From assembly GCA_020881915.1 (NCBI GenBank), contig JAJFPB010000004.1, forward strand, positions 1,984,001 to 2,048,000: a DNA stretch of 64,000 nt, read 5' to 3'. The notes beneath the pieces are model-generated. The model ran no database searches, was not told the DNA's origin, and was given only the letters and a program-made list of their open reading frames with translations. The translations under genes were made by a program, and so were the position numbers. Position 1 is the first letter of the stretch; each line of letters begins with the position of its first letter. Positions 1-12,208 of the stretch are shown piece after piece. This stretch comes from Paramyrothecium sp. XJ0827 (taxonomy: Eukaryota; Ascomycota; Sordariomycetes; Hypocreales; Stachybotryaceae).

Positions 1-147
1 GACTATCCTTCTCATACTCATTAGGCGAGCACACTCGAGCGCAGCACTGGTCGCTAAAGCCTCGGGTTCACCCTCCTTGAGATGCAAGACAGTTCCGGTA
101 CAATGAATGGCTGTGTGAGGCCATGAGTTTCCAAGAACGCATTACAG

Positions 148-1092
148 ATCCTACTCCAGGCTTTGAAGCTTGCCCCTGAATGCCATGACGCCGGCAACCC
201 CGATGCCATTCTTGTATCAATCGACTTTGAGATGACAAGAAATCTTACAAACAATTTCTCAGAGGGTGAGGATAGTCAGACCGGCCTTGCAATGTTGGAC
301 ACGAGAGATTTGCTCCACGCAGATGCAGCCAAGTTAATTTCCACTTACAACTTGATAACTGGATCTTCATCTTATATCACCAAATCGTCCAAGAAGTTTC
401 TCTCTGGAAGACCATCTACAATCCGGCCATCGGAAATCCTAAAGAACATTACGTCCATCATACCAGAGAATCGACCTGTTATTCTGATTGGGCATGGTGT
501 TCGAGCCGAGTTAGATATCTTGGCAAGATTAGGATTCAGCTTCATACGACATTGCGTCTCTGGAGTAGTTGAGACGTCAAGCCTTGCTAAAGAGGTTTTT
601 GACGCTTGGTGGAGCTGCTCACTTGGAGAATTGTTGGTTCTTCTTGGCTGTCCTCATGATCGACTGCATAGTGCTGGAAATGATGCACACTTTACACTGA
701 GAGCTGCACTTCTTTTGGCGACTCATGGTTATACAGGTCGAAGCCAAGCTACATTGACTACCTTGAGGAATATTTCACTGCGTAAAATCCCTTACCGAAC
801 AAACCCTGAAGCCCGAGCAGCATTGAAAAAGGAGAAAAGGCGTGCAAAGAGCCGGAAGCACCAGTCAAAATCATGGAGCCTTGATAGGCAAAATGAGATA
901 CGGGCAGAGCGCGCAGCTAAAAGGCAACTGGCTGCAACTCAGGGCCCCTTCTCACTTCAAGGATATATAGAGCAGCCCGAAGAGGAGCGCTGTCAAAGCA
1001 GATTAAATGACCCTGGGAAAGCCGGGTGTGGCAGAAGAACAAGATCTTATACACAAGAATTCCCCTGCGCTTCAATACTATCGTTGAGTTAA
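148..1092 (+). CDS. DEDD-type exonuclease-like (Gfd2/YDR514C-like) protein, 5' end incomplete
   Basis: Probable RNase H-fold 3'-5' exonuclease-like protein of the fungal Gfd2/YDR514C type. The frame shows ExoI (VSIDFE), ExoII (GHGVRAELD) and ExoIII (SAGNDAHFTLRAA), in the order expected of a DEDDh exonuclease, followed by a basic Lys/Arg-rich tail. No in-frame ATG precedes the catalytic Asp-x-Glu: the first in-frame ATG is right after it, and an in-frame TGA lies at 124. A splice acceptor (attacag, ending at 147) sits between, so this is probably the second or later exon and the true start is in an upstream exon, perhaps outside the window. The last ~50 residues are not conserved-looking and may include an unrecognised intron. 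Nuclease activity is inferred from motifs only. Confidence 0.6.
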   Translation: MLLQALKLAPECHDAGNPDAILVSIDFEMTRNLTNNFSEGEDSQTGLAMLDTRDLLHADAAKLISTYNLITGSSSYITKSSKKFLSGRPSTIRPSEILKNITSIIPENRPVILIGHGVRAELDILARLGFSFIRHCVSGVVETSSLAKEVFDAWWSCSLGELLVLLGCPHDRLHSAGNDAHFTLRAALLLATHGYTGRSQATLTTLRNISLRKIPYRTNPEARAALKKEKRRAKSRKHQSKSWSLDRQNEIRAERAAKRQLAATQGPFSLQGYIEQPEEERCQSRLNDPGKAGCGRRTRSYTQEFPCASILSLS

Positions 1093-1429
1093 GGTACCTG
1101 ATTCTAGGGATAGGAATCGGCGAATTTGAACAACGGCAGCCGGGGTACAAAGTAAATTGAATCCCACTCCACTGATTACAGGGAGCTGGTACCTGCTGTA
1201 GGCTAAAAAATTCCCCAGATGGCCGACTCCGGATCCCTAAGCCAATGAGCGGAACAAAGTTTCCCCACTATCATTTACTAGCTGGACCCTTTCTCCATCG
1301 CATTGCGATAACACAACTATCGACTAATATGGCATTTATGGTTTGATTTTGAAACATACGCAGGTTCCCTGCGGACGCCAGAGAAAGTTGCCCGACTACC
1401 CGAGAAGAAGAGTCCACCTAAGGGCGAAA
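1093..1429. other. Intergenic / leader of the phosphodiesterase gene
   Basis: No gene is seen here. The stretch holds the 3' region of the exonuclease-like gene and the leader of the next gene. An in-frame ATG at 1343 would extend the phosphodiesterase by 29 residues. Confidence 0.5.
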
Positions 1430-3752
1430 ATGCCTCTCCGGAAGCTTCAGAAGCATCCTCGTACGGAGGCTCAGGACGATGCATCGCTACTGGCACCTGC
1501 CGCTTACGATGATGATGCCTCTTCCCTCCACAGCCGCAGCGATCAAGACACCGATAGCGAAGATGACGAGCTCCAGCTACGCGCGCGCAACAGCAGAGAG
1601 CTGCGTGCGCATGATAGTCGGGTCCTAATGGAAGAAGAGGAGATGGACCGACTCGTTACCGACAGCCGCCGACAACAAGATCGAAGCCGCCGGGGATCCG
1701 CGCTCGCCGTTCCCAACCCGCTCAAGCTCTTCGGGCGACGGTTGAGCCAAGGCCAAGACTCATTTACTGCAGGGTCGGTTGAAGAGTTCCGGTCGGAGAA
1801 GAGAACAAAGAGGCGGGAGAGGCGCCAACAAAAAAAGCACAAGCTGATGGAGGAAGCTCAGAACGGCGAAGATGGGGAGCTCATGTACGAGATGGAACGG
1901 GGCGGCATCAAAGATGGCAGTTCGACTGGCGACAGTAGCGAGCGCGAGGACAGTGAAGAGGTCGACCGACGAAGGCTTGGTATGATCACCAATGCGCAAA
2001 CCGAACGCGGTCGCAGCTGGAAACGATGGTTCCTGATTCATGCCATCATCGGGGTGGGCTTTTGCATTCTATTACTTGCTGCGTGGAAGTTGTCCAAGAA
2101 TCATAGAGGCAAGGTGCCCTCTAAGCAAAGCCTGGTTAGCAACGGAACGGCTTTGTTCGGCCCTACGACCATCATCATCAGTTTGGATGGCTTCCGTACC
2201 GATTTTCTGCAACGGGGCATTACCCCAAGACTCAACGCTTTCGTCAAGGAGGGCGTATCTCCAAAATACATGCTGCCGTCGTTTCCCTCGGTCACGTTTC
2301 CAAACCACTATACGCTTGCCACTGGCTTATACCCAGAAAGCCATGGCGTCGTTGGTAACACATTCTGGGATCCTACCCTCGAGGCCGAGTTCTACTATAC
2401 TGACCCGGCTCGAAGTTTGGATCCGAAATGGTGGGGCGGTGAGCCATTCTGGGTGACAGCAGAGAGGCAAGGCGTTCGCACTGCAGTACACATGTGGCCT
2501 GGCAGCGAGGCCCATGTGCTCCATATAGAACCAACCTTCATGGACAAGTACAACGGGAAGGAACTGCTGCCGAACAAAGTGAAGCGGATCTTTGATTTTC
2601 TGGATAAACCTGGCAAGGAGGATGAGAATGTCAAAGACGAAGACATGCGCCCACAGCTCATTGCCGCATACGTTCCCAACGTCGATGCCCACGGCCACAA
2701 GTACGGACCAAACAGCACCGAGATCCGTGCCACAATTACCAGTGTCGATACCATGCTGGACGACATCTTCCTAGGTCTTGAAGAACGAAACCTGACGAAT
2801 ATCGTGAATGTGATTATTGTATCGGACCACGGCATGGCTACTACTGATACTTCTCGCTTGATACAGCTTGAGGACATTGTCGATACAGACAAGATCGAAC
2901 ACACTGATGGCTGGCCTTTATTCGGACTGCGACCCAAGAACCTGGACGATCTGCAAGATTTGTACGATGGCTTGGTAGAAAAGTCAAAGGGCAACCCCAG
3001 TTTTGAAGTTTATCTCCGCGACGTCAACATGCCAGAAAGATACCACTTCTCAAAAAACGAGCGTATCGCACCATTGTGGATTGTGCCACAAACGGGATGG
3101 GCTATCGTCCAAAAGCATGAGTTTGACGTGGCCGAGGCCAAGGAGAAAGGCCTGGTTTACCATCCTCGTGGCTTGCATGGATATGACCATGAGCATCCAT
3201 TGATGCGAGCTATTTTCGTGGCCCGTGGCCCGGCCTTTCCACATCCTGCAAATAGCCAGATTGATGTGTTTCGTAAGTTTTTACTCTTAGATTGTGAAGT
3301 GCCTGGCTAATTATTCGAAAGAAAACATCGAAGTGTATAATATGCTGTGTGATTCGGTCGGCATACAGCCGATGCCTAATAACGGTACACTGCGGTTGCC
3401 TCTAAAACCGATTGGCATTCACAAGCCCGAGGACACTCCTGGAGAACAAGCGGATCCTGAGGAGGTGCCCAGCGATGTCACGCCATCAAATGCTGTTAAT
3501 CGGCCGACGATTGACGTGCAGACGTCGCACGTGGGTAGGCCAACCATACCAGCAAAGCCTACGCCGTCGGAGAATCCTGACGTGGAAGACGATCCATCCG
3601 ATGATAAATCATCTTCGAAGAATGGAGACGAAAGTACCGGAGATGGGGATGCCGACAGCACCCCCGAGGGTGGGATCAAAGGCATTTGGCATTGGTTCAC
3701 TGATGAAGTGGGGAAGGTCTGGCATAAAATCACTGGTTCTGGTTCCGATTAG
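1430..3752 (+). CDS. Type II membrane nucleotide pyrophosphatase/phosphodiesterase (NPP family)
   Basis: Ecto-nucleotide pyrophosphatase/phosphodiesterase of the alkaline phosphatase superfamily, which hydrolyses nucleotide pyrophosphate or phosphodiester bonds outside the cytosol. Exons are 1430-3272 and 3322-3752 (757 aa). The 49-nt intron joins ...IDVF to QNIEVYN, a conserved NPP junction. The first ~195 residues are hydrophilic, acidic and basic, and cytosolic. One membrane span (FLIHAIIGVGFCILLLAA, about residues 200-220) precedes the catalytic domain. Visible are SLDGFRTDFL (metal Asp), the catalytic Thr in SVTFPNHYT, TGLYPESHG, the metal site NVDAHGHKYGP, VSDHGM, and HGYDHEHP near the end of the domain. 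The C-terminal ~110 residues are Ser/Pro/Asp-rich and low complexity. The start at 1430 (AAAATGC) is preferred; an in-frame ATG lies at 1343. The substrate is not predictable from sequence. Confidence 0.93.
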
Positions 3753-5191
3753 TGATGCTCGTTTCTGGTGTCATGGGTTCGGGATTTTAATGCGCAGAGG
3801 CGTTTTGGATATTGGCATAAGACCCGCTCGGAAAGCGGACGGAGTTGATTGGGCATATTGATTTTTAGCTGTTTGTACCATTTCACGCAAGTCATATACC
3901 AACTTCAATGTAATTTGGTACCGGAAATCGGAGTGCGAGCCACGGATGAGTGAGCCCAATTCGATGAAAGGTGCAGTGTGGTGAGCACTTCAGCGAGCAA
4001 GCTTCTTGGGCCTGCGCATTCGTGCATGCTTGGTGTCGCCCACCGTCCATCCAGGGGAAGAGTGTCGCCGTGCAGCGGCTTTCAGTTAGTCATGCATCGC
4101 AGCACACCTGCGGACCACGATGTAAATGAGCCCCCTTGAAGGAAGAACCAAGACTGGCCAAGACGACGCAACACATGCAAAGGCCTTCCGTTGATCAACT
4201 CAAACAGCCGGGATAAGCGTCCATTCAGACACCGAACCACAGGGATCCCCAATATAGGTGTGGCCGCGTGAGGTAGCAGACTCGGGCCGCTGTTCAAAGT
4301 CCCAGGTTGGTGGCTCTTCATTCGTCGCCTCACTTACAGGCATCATGAGAAGTGCATTTCCATTGCGAACCATTCGCTGCGAATTCACCTTATCAAGTGG
4401 TGAGAGGTAGAAGTACTTTGACGGCAAGGCAGGGTACCTGAGGCAAGGAAAATATGAGGTACACATAGCATCCGACACCTGCTGCCTAATGCTGGAAAGC
4501 GTGGGAAGTGCAGTAGGAAGTTCCTTTCCCCAATGCTTTGAGGTAGTTGAGAATTGGTGGCCACACCTACGGCCACTTAGGCAGGAGGCCCCCTGTGGCT
4601 CTATCATACCTACCTAGTAGCTTAACTTCCCTACTTAGTCCCTAACCTTGCTGTAGCCATAAGAGTAAGGTACCTGCTCGACATGGAAAGATTAAGTATC
4701 TAGTGGCTCCACTAAAACAAAGCCGGTACCGACATCAACCTTTACTTTACACGACACCAAACAACGCGACTCGCCTCGTAACTCGCCACGCCTTTTGCCT
4801 GCAGTATCTCAAATCTTTTAGCATTAGCCTCGAGTTTCTTGCACAGCCTTTGAGGCTCTTTTATCCTCTTCCACGTCACCGATAGCATCCAGTTGTCCAC
4901 GGTGTTCCTTGAATGCTACAGTGCCACGAGCGTGCCCTTGGACTCACAAGAAAACGGGAGCCAACATCCCCCACCCCTGGTTTCTTGGGTGTCGTCCTCA
5001 GCAGATGCGTACAGTAATCATCCATGCGCCCGGTTCATTGGAGAATGCGACTCGCGCCACGCCTGCGCCCACGCCTCATGCATGCGCCCTCCCGCGGTTG
5101 ATCAGGCCGTCCAGACAGTCCTCGCACAGATTCATCTATAAGGCTGGCTGATGATTCCCTACTGTCGCCTGTTTCAGCCGCAGCTCGCACC
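3753..5191. other. Intergenic region
   Basis: No gene is supported. Open frames on both strands here show no family motifs and overlap each other. The region contains scattered GGTACCT/TAGGTAG words (around 4430-4440 and 4605-4680) and, close to 5192, the pyrimidine-rich leader of the SNF2 gene. Confidence 0.5.
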
Positions 5192-8100
5192 ATGGCCGAG
5201 CCGCTGGACGTCACCGCGCTGACGGAAGAGTTGACGATTCAGCAAGTCATCTTGGACTCGCTACGATTTGAGCACTTCGATAACATCGAAGAGGAGCGGC
5301 AAGAGGCCAGACGTGAGATCGAGAGGCTCAAGGCGTTGCTCGACAAGGCCAAGAACAAGAGTGATACCCCCCATGGTGAGTAGCCAATTACTGTTTTCTC
5401 CATCTCTGGTCGTGTTCATTCGTCCTTTACGCCCTGACCCGGAGGCCATGCAGTTGGCAGGCTCGCGGTTGGCCGACAAGTGTTGGGCCTCAGCTACCTG
5501 GCCCCGGTGTTCATCCTTCATGTGCTGTATGACTGTCAGCCCAGGCTCGACTTGCTTCGCCAGCTGTCTGCTCTTTCACCCGGCACCTGGCGGGCTCTAC
5601 TGGAGTTCACGGTATAAAGTTCATGATTCTGCACATTTCCATTTTATCTCGCTCTCTTTTCCTTTTGAACTTCACACCCCGACTCGATATAACGCATTCA
5701 CTCCGTCCGTTGTATGCCCTTCAAGGTGGTCCGAGAAAACCTCGAAGGGTTCATCTAGAGTTTTCACTACTTGATCTGTTGTTCATTCTCACTTTCATCA
5801 GCTCTCTCATTCCGCCTGTTCTTGCATCCGTCTCCCGTTTGCTCCCTGCTCTGGTGGCTTCAGATTGCAGGCCATGTCGTAGCTGGTCACTTGTGCCTGG
5901 AGCATATTCCGAAGTTTTCCGCGGATCGCTCCTTTCTAGCATTTCCTCTCCCTTCACTCACTGACTGATCTCGGGTTCAGACACAAACAACTGTGCAACG
6001 CCCTCGAGGTCGGCTGCCATGGCAGATCCGCGCAGGAGCCATGACATGTGGAGCACTCCGGGTTCCGCATCCCTACCAAGCCGAAAGCGCAACTATGAAG
6101 CAACGAATCTAGATGTCCCGGATGATGCCAACAAGTCGCGAAGGACAACACCCACGCCCAACGGAAAGTCTTTTGATTACACTAGCCAGGCTGTCTTCGA
6201 TTCAGATCCCATCGATATCATTGATCTTACTGGGTATGTGCCTTCCTCTTAGTACTAGCATTACGATAGTGTTTGCAAAATCGATGCGCTGCTAACTACT
6301 TGCTAGGGATGACATCGAAGCGGATTCTGCTCTCGTGGCTCAGCAAATGAGGCAGCTTGAGAGACAGACACAGGAGAACAACGATCGGGATATGGCCCTT
6401 CGACTGTCAAGCCAGGATCATCCTTCTCCCTCTCCGGTCCACGGCACGCCTCATCATAATGCTTTCGCAAAGCTGATGGCGTCTCAACGTTCTAATTCTG
6501 TGAGTAATCCGGGACAAGTTGGGCACTCCATGCTACCATCGCAATCGCCACACAATGTGATGGGCTCACAGCCATCACAAGCTTCCTCTTCTTACGCCAT
6601 TCCCGGGGCCTATGACAACGCCTGGGATGATCCTTTCCAGTCACGTCCAGCCCATGCTTTATATGTACCAGGCGTGCAACAGGCTCACCTACCATCATCA
6701 GGCATGCCCCAGCAGCTGGTACCCAACTTCCCGAATGGAGTGCTCCGCCATCCAAATCCAACGAACGGCGGTACTTCTTCTCCTATGCCTGGGTCATTCT
6801 CTGGCCATGCAGACGGGACATGGGCCTCGCCCTATCCACTGTCAACTTCTCACATGTCTTCGGCATCTCCTGCAGCACAGGGCTTCATGAATGCTTCATC
6901 CCAGTTGCCATGGTCTGCGCCTACTCAAGGACCACCACCTTCTAGGGTCAGATCAGGCCTCATGGATCTGATCACCAAGACAAGCATGTTTGATTACTCT
7001 AGTGGCATGGATGCTTCTGGCGAGCCTCTTTCCGAAAGGTTGACATCATATATTCAGGATGCATTTCATGATCCCCGCATCTCAGAAAAGGAACTTGACG
7101 ACCTCCTGCAGAACATTCGTCCGGATATGGAGATCTCTGAAAAGAACCGCGATGGGACGCCAGCTGGACTTAAGAATAAGCTCTACCCTCATCAGGAACT
7201 GGCGCTTACTTGGATGAAGAAGATGGAAGATGGTACTAACAAAGGCGGTATATTGGCAGATGATATGGGGCTTGGAAAGACCATATCCACACTCGCGCTT
7301 ATGTTAGATCGACCAGCCGTCTCTCGTGTCAAGGTGAGGCACGGATCGTACATCATTGAATTGACAAAACTAATATGTTATACCAGACAAATCTTATCAT
7401 CGGACCTCTCTCACTCATCAGACAGTGGGAAGAAGAGATTGCGAAGAGAACCAAGCTATCACATAGATTATCAGTGTTTGTTTACCACAACAAAAAAACC
7501 ACTACGGACGAGCTACTCAAATACGACGTTGTGTTGACAACGTACGGCACAATCGCTCAGGAGCTCAAGCGATTGGAAAAGTATCTGGAGGAGAACTCTG
7601 GTCGCAACATAGACCCCAACGACAAGACGCTTGCGATCAAGTGCCCCCTACTACACCCGAAAAAGGCGTCCTTCTACCGAATCATCCTTGATGAAGCTCA
7701 GTGCATCAAGAACAAGGAGACCCAAACAGCCAAAGCTTGCCATCGATTGCAGGCGACCTATCGTTGGTGCTTGACTGGCACACCAATGATGAATGGGGTT
7801 CTAGAATTATATTCCCTGATACACTTCCTACGGATCAAGCCCTACTGCGAGTGGGAGCGTTTCAGAAATGTAAGTCTGATTCTACCTGTGGTAAACATTT
7901 GCTAATCAAATCCAGGCATTTGGGGTTCTTTTCGGCCGCAAGGGTGATGCCAAGAGTGTTGCCATGAGCAGACTGCGCGCACTGCTCAAAGCTGTCATGT
8001 TACGACGCAAGAAGGATTCGCAGCTCGATGGTAAGCCCATTTTGAGACTCCCCGAGAAATCCGAAGAAGTCGTCTACGCGCAACTTTCAGAAGAGGAGAG

Positions 8101-9415
8101 AGACTTCTATGAACAGCTGGAAAAGAAGTCTCAAGTCCAGTTTAGCAAGTACCTGAGAGAAGGCACCATTGGCAAGAACTACTCGAACATCCTGGTTCTT
8201 TTGTTGCGACTACGGCAGGCCTGTTGCCATCCTCACCTAAACCTCGATGTCGACGACGCCAACAATGCCGTAGACGAAAACATGCTGGACATCGTCAGGG
8301 CTCTTGATGAGACGATCGTTAAGAGAATCAAAGCCATCGAAGCCTTTGAGTGTCCCATCTGCCAAGATGCTGTGCAGTGCCCCTCGTTTTTTGTACCCTG
8401 TGGACACGATAGTTGCAAACAGTGCCTCGTGCGCATCGTGGACGATGCAACCGCCACGAACCTTAGAGAGGGCAACGAGAGCGACAGAGCCAAGTGTCCC
8501 TTGTGCCGTGGGTTATTCGATCCAAAGAGATGTTTCACATATGATGCTTTCCAGAAGATCCATATGCCTGAAGCCGTAAAAGAGGAAGAGGCTACCGAAG
8601 AAGGAGACTCCGAAAGCGACGATGATGATTCGGACGAAGTCTACGAACCTGATGATGAAGTTGATGACAAAGGCAACCTTCGAGATTTCATCGTTGACGA
8701 TGGGTTCGAGACCGGGCATAGCAACTCGACCTCACCCCGCTCTAGGAAACAATCACAGAAGAAAAAGGGCAAAAAGAAGCAGGTGGATGTGAAGCCTAGC
8801 ATGCTCAAAAGCCTTCGGAAAGAGGCTAATAAAAATCGAGAAGCCTTCAGGAGATATATGCGATACCTGCGCAAGACATGGATGCCTGCAGCCAAGGTCA
8901 GTCAATGCATGGAGCTCTTGAAGACGATCCAGGTAACTGGGGAGAAAACAATCATTTTTTCGCAATGGACCTTGCTCTTGGATTTGCTCGAGGTCGCCAT
9001 GTGGCATGACAAGTTTGGAAAGCCTCAAAGGTACGATGGAAGCATGTCCGCCGAGGAACGTAACACTGCGGCGCACAACTTTCGCGATAGGCAAGACGTG
9101 ACGGTAATGCTTGTTTCTCTACGGGCAGGAAATGCAGGTCTTAACCTAACGGCGGCATCCCGAGTTATCATCATGGATCCTTTCTGGAATCCCTACATTG
9201 AGATGCAGGCTGTTGACCGTGCATACCGAATCGGTCAGCAAAAGCCTGTCAAGGTCTATCGCATTTTGACTCAGGAGACGGTTGAGGATCGTATCGTCGC
9301 ATTGCAAGAAGGGAAGAAGAACATGGTTGAGGCTGCGTTGGATGAAACGGAGAGCATGAAGATTGGCCGCCTCAACGTCAACGAGCTGAAGTTTCTCTTC
9401 AACACGCGTGACTAG
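5192..9415 (+). CDS. ULS1: SNF2-family DNA translocase with RING finger and SUMO-interacting motif (Uls1-like)
   Basis: Predicted nuclear Swi2/Snf2 translocase of the Rad5/Uls1 group; in yeast Uls1 is a SUMO-targeted ubiquitin ligase-type remodeller. Exons are 5192-5375, 5981-6233, 6307-7333, 7387-7869 and 7916-9415 (1148 aa), with phases matching at every junction. An N-terminal helical segment is followed by a SUMO-interacting-type core (IDIIDLTGDD, ~residue 140) flanked by acidic residues. Then come a disordered Ser/Pro/Gln-rich region, Walker A DDMGLGKT (~463) and Walker B-like LDEAQ (~589). A C3HC4 RING lies inside the helicase (CPIC...CGHDSCKQC...CPLC, ~794-845), then an acidic stretch, and helicase motifs V-VI (RAGNAGLN, DRAYRIGQ). 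Intron 1 is unusually long at 605 nt, and an in-frame ATG with ideal context lies at 6019. Assignment to Uls1 rather than Rad5 rests on the SIM and the lack of a HIRAN-like region (inference). Confidence 0.9.
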
Positions 9416-10206
9416 TCCACGTCTCTCCGTTTTGACGGCGCTGATTTCGTGGTGCATGGGGCGTTCAGATACCTGATCATCGCACTTTTCTTGATTGCCT
9501 TTATTTACTGTTTTCAAGACGATCAATGTCCTTACATCAGGGCAGTTGCCTACCGTCCAGTTGGACTGCGCCGGCGGGGAGTTTCGGTTTATTGTTGGCA
9601 CAATGGCACTTTTTCGGCACGGCATTAATTGCTTTTTGGCAGGGGCGAAGTTGGCCCTGCAAACGCCCCGATTAGACATTACGTATCTTCGCGTATAGCT
9701 TTGCTCAAGCAAGATTGCATCAGGGAAGGGAGCTCAGGCATGCTGGGACGTCAAAGCTAGGTATGCTAGTCACCTTATATAACGAGCCGGCAGTGCATAA
9801 AAGAAACAATAACTTTGCCTCCCTTTAAAGTTGCTAAAGTGCATGGAGGCTCGCCTCTCAAGCTCCAGATATGTGTGTGCTGCATGCTGGACATACATCG
9901 TCGTCTTTGCCTGAGTTCTTGAAATAGCTATCAAGGAGAAGAGAATGGGAAAACGGTTCCTTGTCACGAGAATCAATATATTGGGTATTGCATGCTTACC
10001 AGCCGCCTATCCTGTGTTCAATTGAGCCCAACGCCATATTCTCCGGTTCGCCTTGCTTTCGATGCTAAATACCAATTTTCGTGGTGCCTACGCACTTAGA
10101 AATAACCCCTATTATCTGGCAGTCCCAGCAGCCATTTTCGAATCCTTGGGCCCAAGTTCAGGCTAACAACAAGGTTTTTGCATGGCGCGGTTAACCGTCT
10201 TCCCCT
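9416..10206. other. Convergent 3' intergenic region
   Basis: This lies between the stops of the Uls1-like gene (+) and Med17 (-). It presumably contains both 3' ends. Frames antisense to the end of the SNF2 gene extend into it but look like shadows. Confidence 0.5.
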
Positions 10207-12208
10207 CTAGGGAAGTGTGTCCCCAACAAGCTCGCTGACGCAGTCGTGGAGCTTCCTCGATTCGCTTGCGCCAGTCGCAGTCCAAGTCCACCGTCTTGTA
10301 TCTGGTTCCCCGTCCTTGAGCGTGGTGCCGGTAAGCACTATGGCAGGCTGAGCATCAGCTTGCTCCGCGATGCCGAAACGTATCTCGAGCTCCTCCGTAT
10401 CAGGGTCCCGAATTGAAGTTCCCTTGATGCTCTGGATCCAGTCACTTCTCTTCGAAGAGGCAGCTATCTTTGTTAAAAAGTAATCGGTCAAAGCTCGGGC
10501 GGTGGCAGTGCGTAGATAATCCGCCAACGCCTTGATATCTGGGTAGCCATCTTTGTATGGGGCACATATACTCTCGAGGCGGGAGCCAGCAGGGATGTTG
10601 ATGTGGTAGTACGTTGCTGTGACGGGGAAAAGGAATGTGCGACCGCGGATTGTGAAGTTTGTGTCGGGCAGCAAGGTAACGAGGAGAGAAAAGTCCAAGG
10701 GCTGGAGCATGTTGCGAACCAAGTTCTGCGCCGCTGACGGCTGGTTAGGTCCGCGGCTGGTTGGATCATTCAGTGACAGTTGTGGTGTGCGTAGTGTGAA
10801 TGACGCTGGCAGGCCAGCATTCTTCAGTGCTTGCACGAGGTTCCCGACATACGTAGCGCCCGAGTGCACATTGTGTTGATGCATCATGCGCGCTATAATG
10901 GGTCGCAGAAGGGCATATGTCTGATGGCCCCGAGATCGGCTGATGTGCGGTGGCATGGGACGAATCCTGAGGAGCTCATTATGACGATGAGCATAGCTAA
11001 GAAGAATTTGCAATGCAATAGAAATAGCATCAGCAGTACTATGGTCTGCAGAGATATCTTCATTCGAGCTGTTGTGAAGAGGCACCAGCTCGAGTGTAAT
11101 GTTGGATGACGAGTCCAAGGCACAGGAAAGGCGGGATCCTTGCGGTCTCACATCGTAAGCAACGAGAGTCCGCGCCTCTCTTGTGAGCTCATGCCATAGC
11201 TCTTGTGAGAAAATGGTGTTGCGGGCCTCTAGGACACGAGCCTCGAGAGGGGCGTGCTGATCGGTAGGCGAAGGAAGGGAGCAGCGGCTGACTACCTTTC
11301 CATCCTTCTCATATGTGACAAGTAACCGCTCGGAAACACCACCAGAGCGACCACAGTCTAGCTCCACCGAGCCATCGTCGCTGCGCCTCATGGGTGCAAG
11401 GCCGTTGGCCCTGAACTCGGGGGAAGCTAGTTAAATGTCAGCATGATTTCGAGTGACGAGAGCAAGCAAATGCTACCTTCCGAGAAACCGAACCTGACGC
11501 CCAAGGTGTGACGCTCCTTCGGGACTTTGCAAAGCGACCATCCGGCTTTCTGGACGGCAATGACTTCCTCCCAGTACTTGCTTTCCGCCTCAACCTCTTT
11601 GTGAAGAAACGAGCTGGCTGCCTCGGCCGAGTCTCTTGTCTTGTTGATTTCCATAAGAGTCCAACCGGTCGCGAGATCCTCGTTATCCTTGGCCTTTTCC
11701 GGGGTGACCAAAGACTCATGGAGCTTGTCAGCGCCCATGGTCCCAATGCCCACCATGTCGCGAAGCTGTTGCGAAAGGGTAAGGCTGGCCTGGGTTGGGT
11801 TTTGCTTCGAAAGGAGCAGGGAGAGGAAATCGAGCGTGAGCATGGCGTTGTTCCCGGCGATACTGTTGTCGACGACGGTCAGCCTTAAGTAGCTCTAGGC
11901 GTGATGGGGGGAAGGGGAGAGGCATACTCAACGTTCTTCAAGACTTCAATGCGAGCAGCGGCCGGATCCTTTGTCGCGGGTGCCCCGCTGTCGCCAGCTT
12001 CATCGTCGATATCCCCATCGTCAGAGTCGGGCGCGTCGTGGTCTTCCTCCTGCAACTGTATCTCCTCCCGGAGCTTGTCCTCGGTAACGGCACGGAAGCC
12101 GCCTGGCTGAGCATTGACCCGGGCGATGAACTCGGCCAGGTTTTTGGGCTTGTTGTCGGCAATGGGAACGGGCCGCAGCGACAGCGGGGGCCCGTCTGCT
12201 GAAGGCAT
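10207..12208 (-). CDS. MED17: Mediator of RNA polymerase II transcription subunit 17
   Basis: Subunit of the Mediator head module (yeast Srb4), which links activators to RNA polymerase II. Exons in transcript order are 12208-11928, 11883-11477 and 11426-10207 (635 aa). Introns are only 44 and 50 nt, and phases 2 and 1 are kept. Recognition rests on the N-terminal SLRPVPIADNKPKNLAEFI segment, an acidic stretch, a helical middle part (LTLDFLSLLLSKQNPTQASL) and the FGFSEASPEFRANGLAPMR block formed across intron 2. These resemble filamentous-fungal Med17, and the length fits the family. The ATG at 12208 was chosen over an in-frame ATG 35 codons upstream because the conserved part begins there. 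It converges with the Uls1-like gene. Confidence 0.9.

Noticed and set aside
4200..4607. 135-aa minus-strand open frame
   Set aside because: No domain, no signal peptide, overlapped by other frames; not supported.
9146..9712. 188-aa minus-strand frame antisense to the Uls1-like 3' end
   Set aside because: Shadow of conserved helicase coding sequence; no independent evidence.
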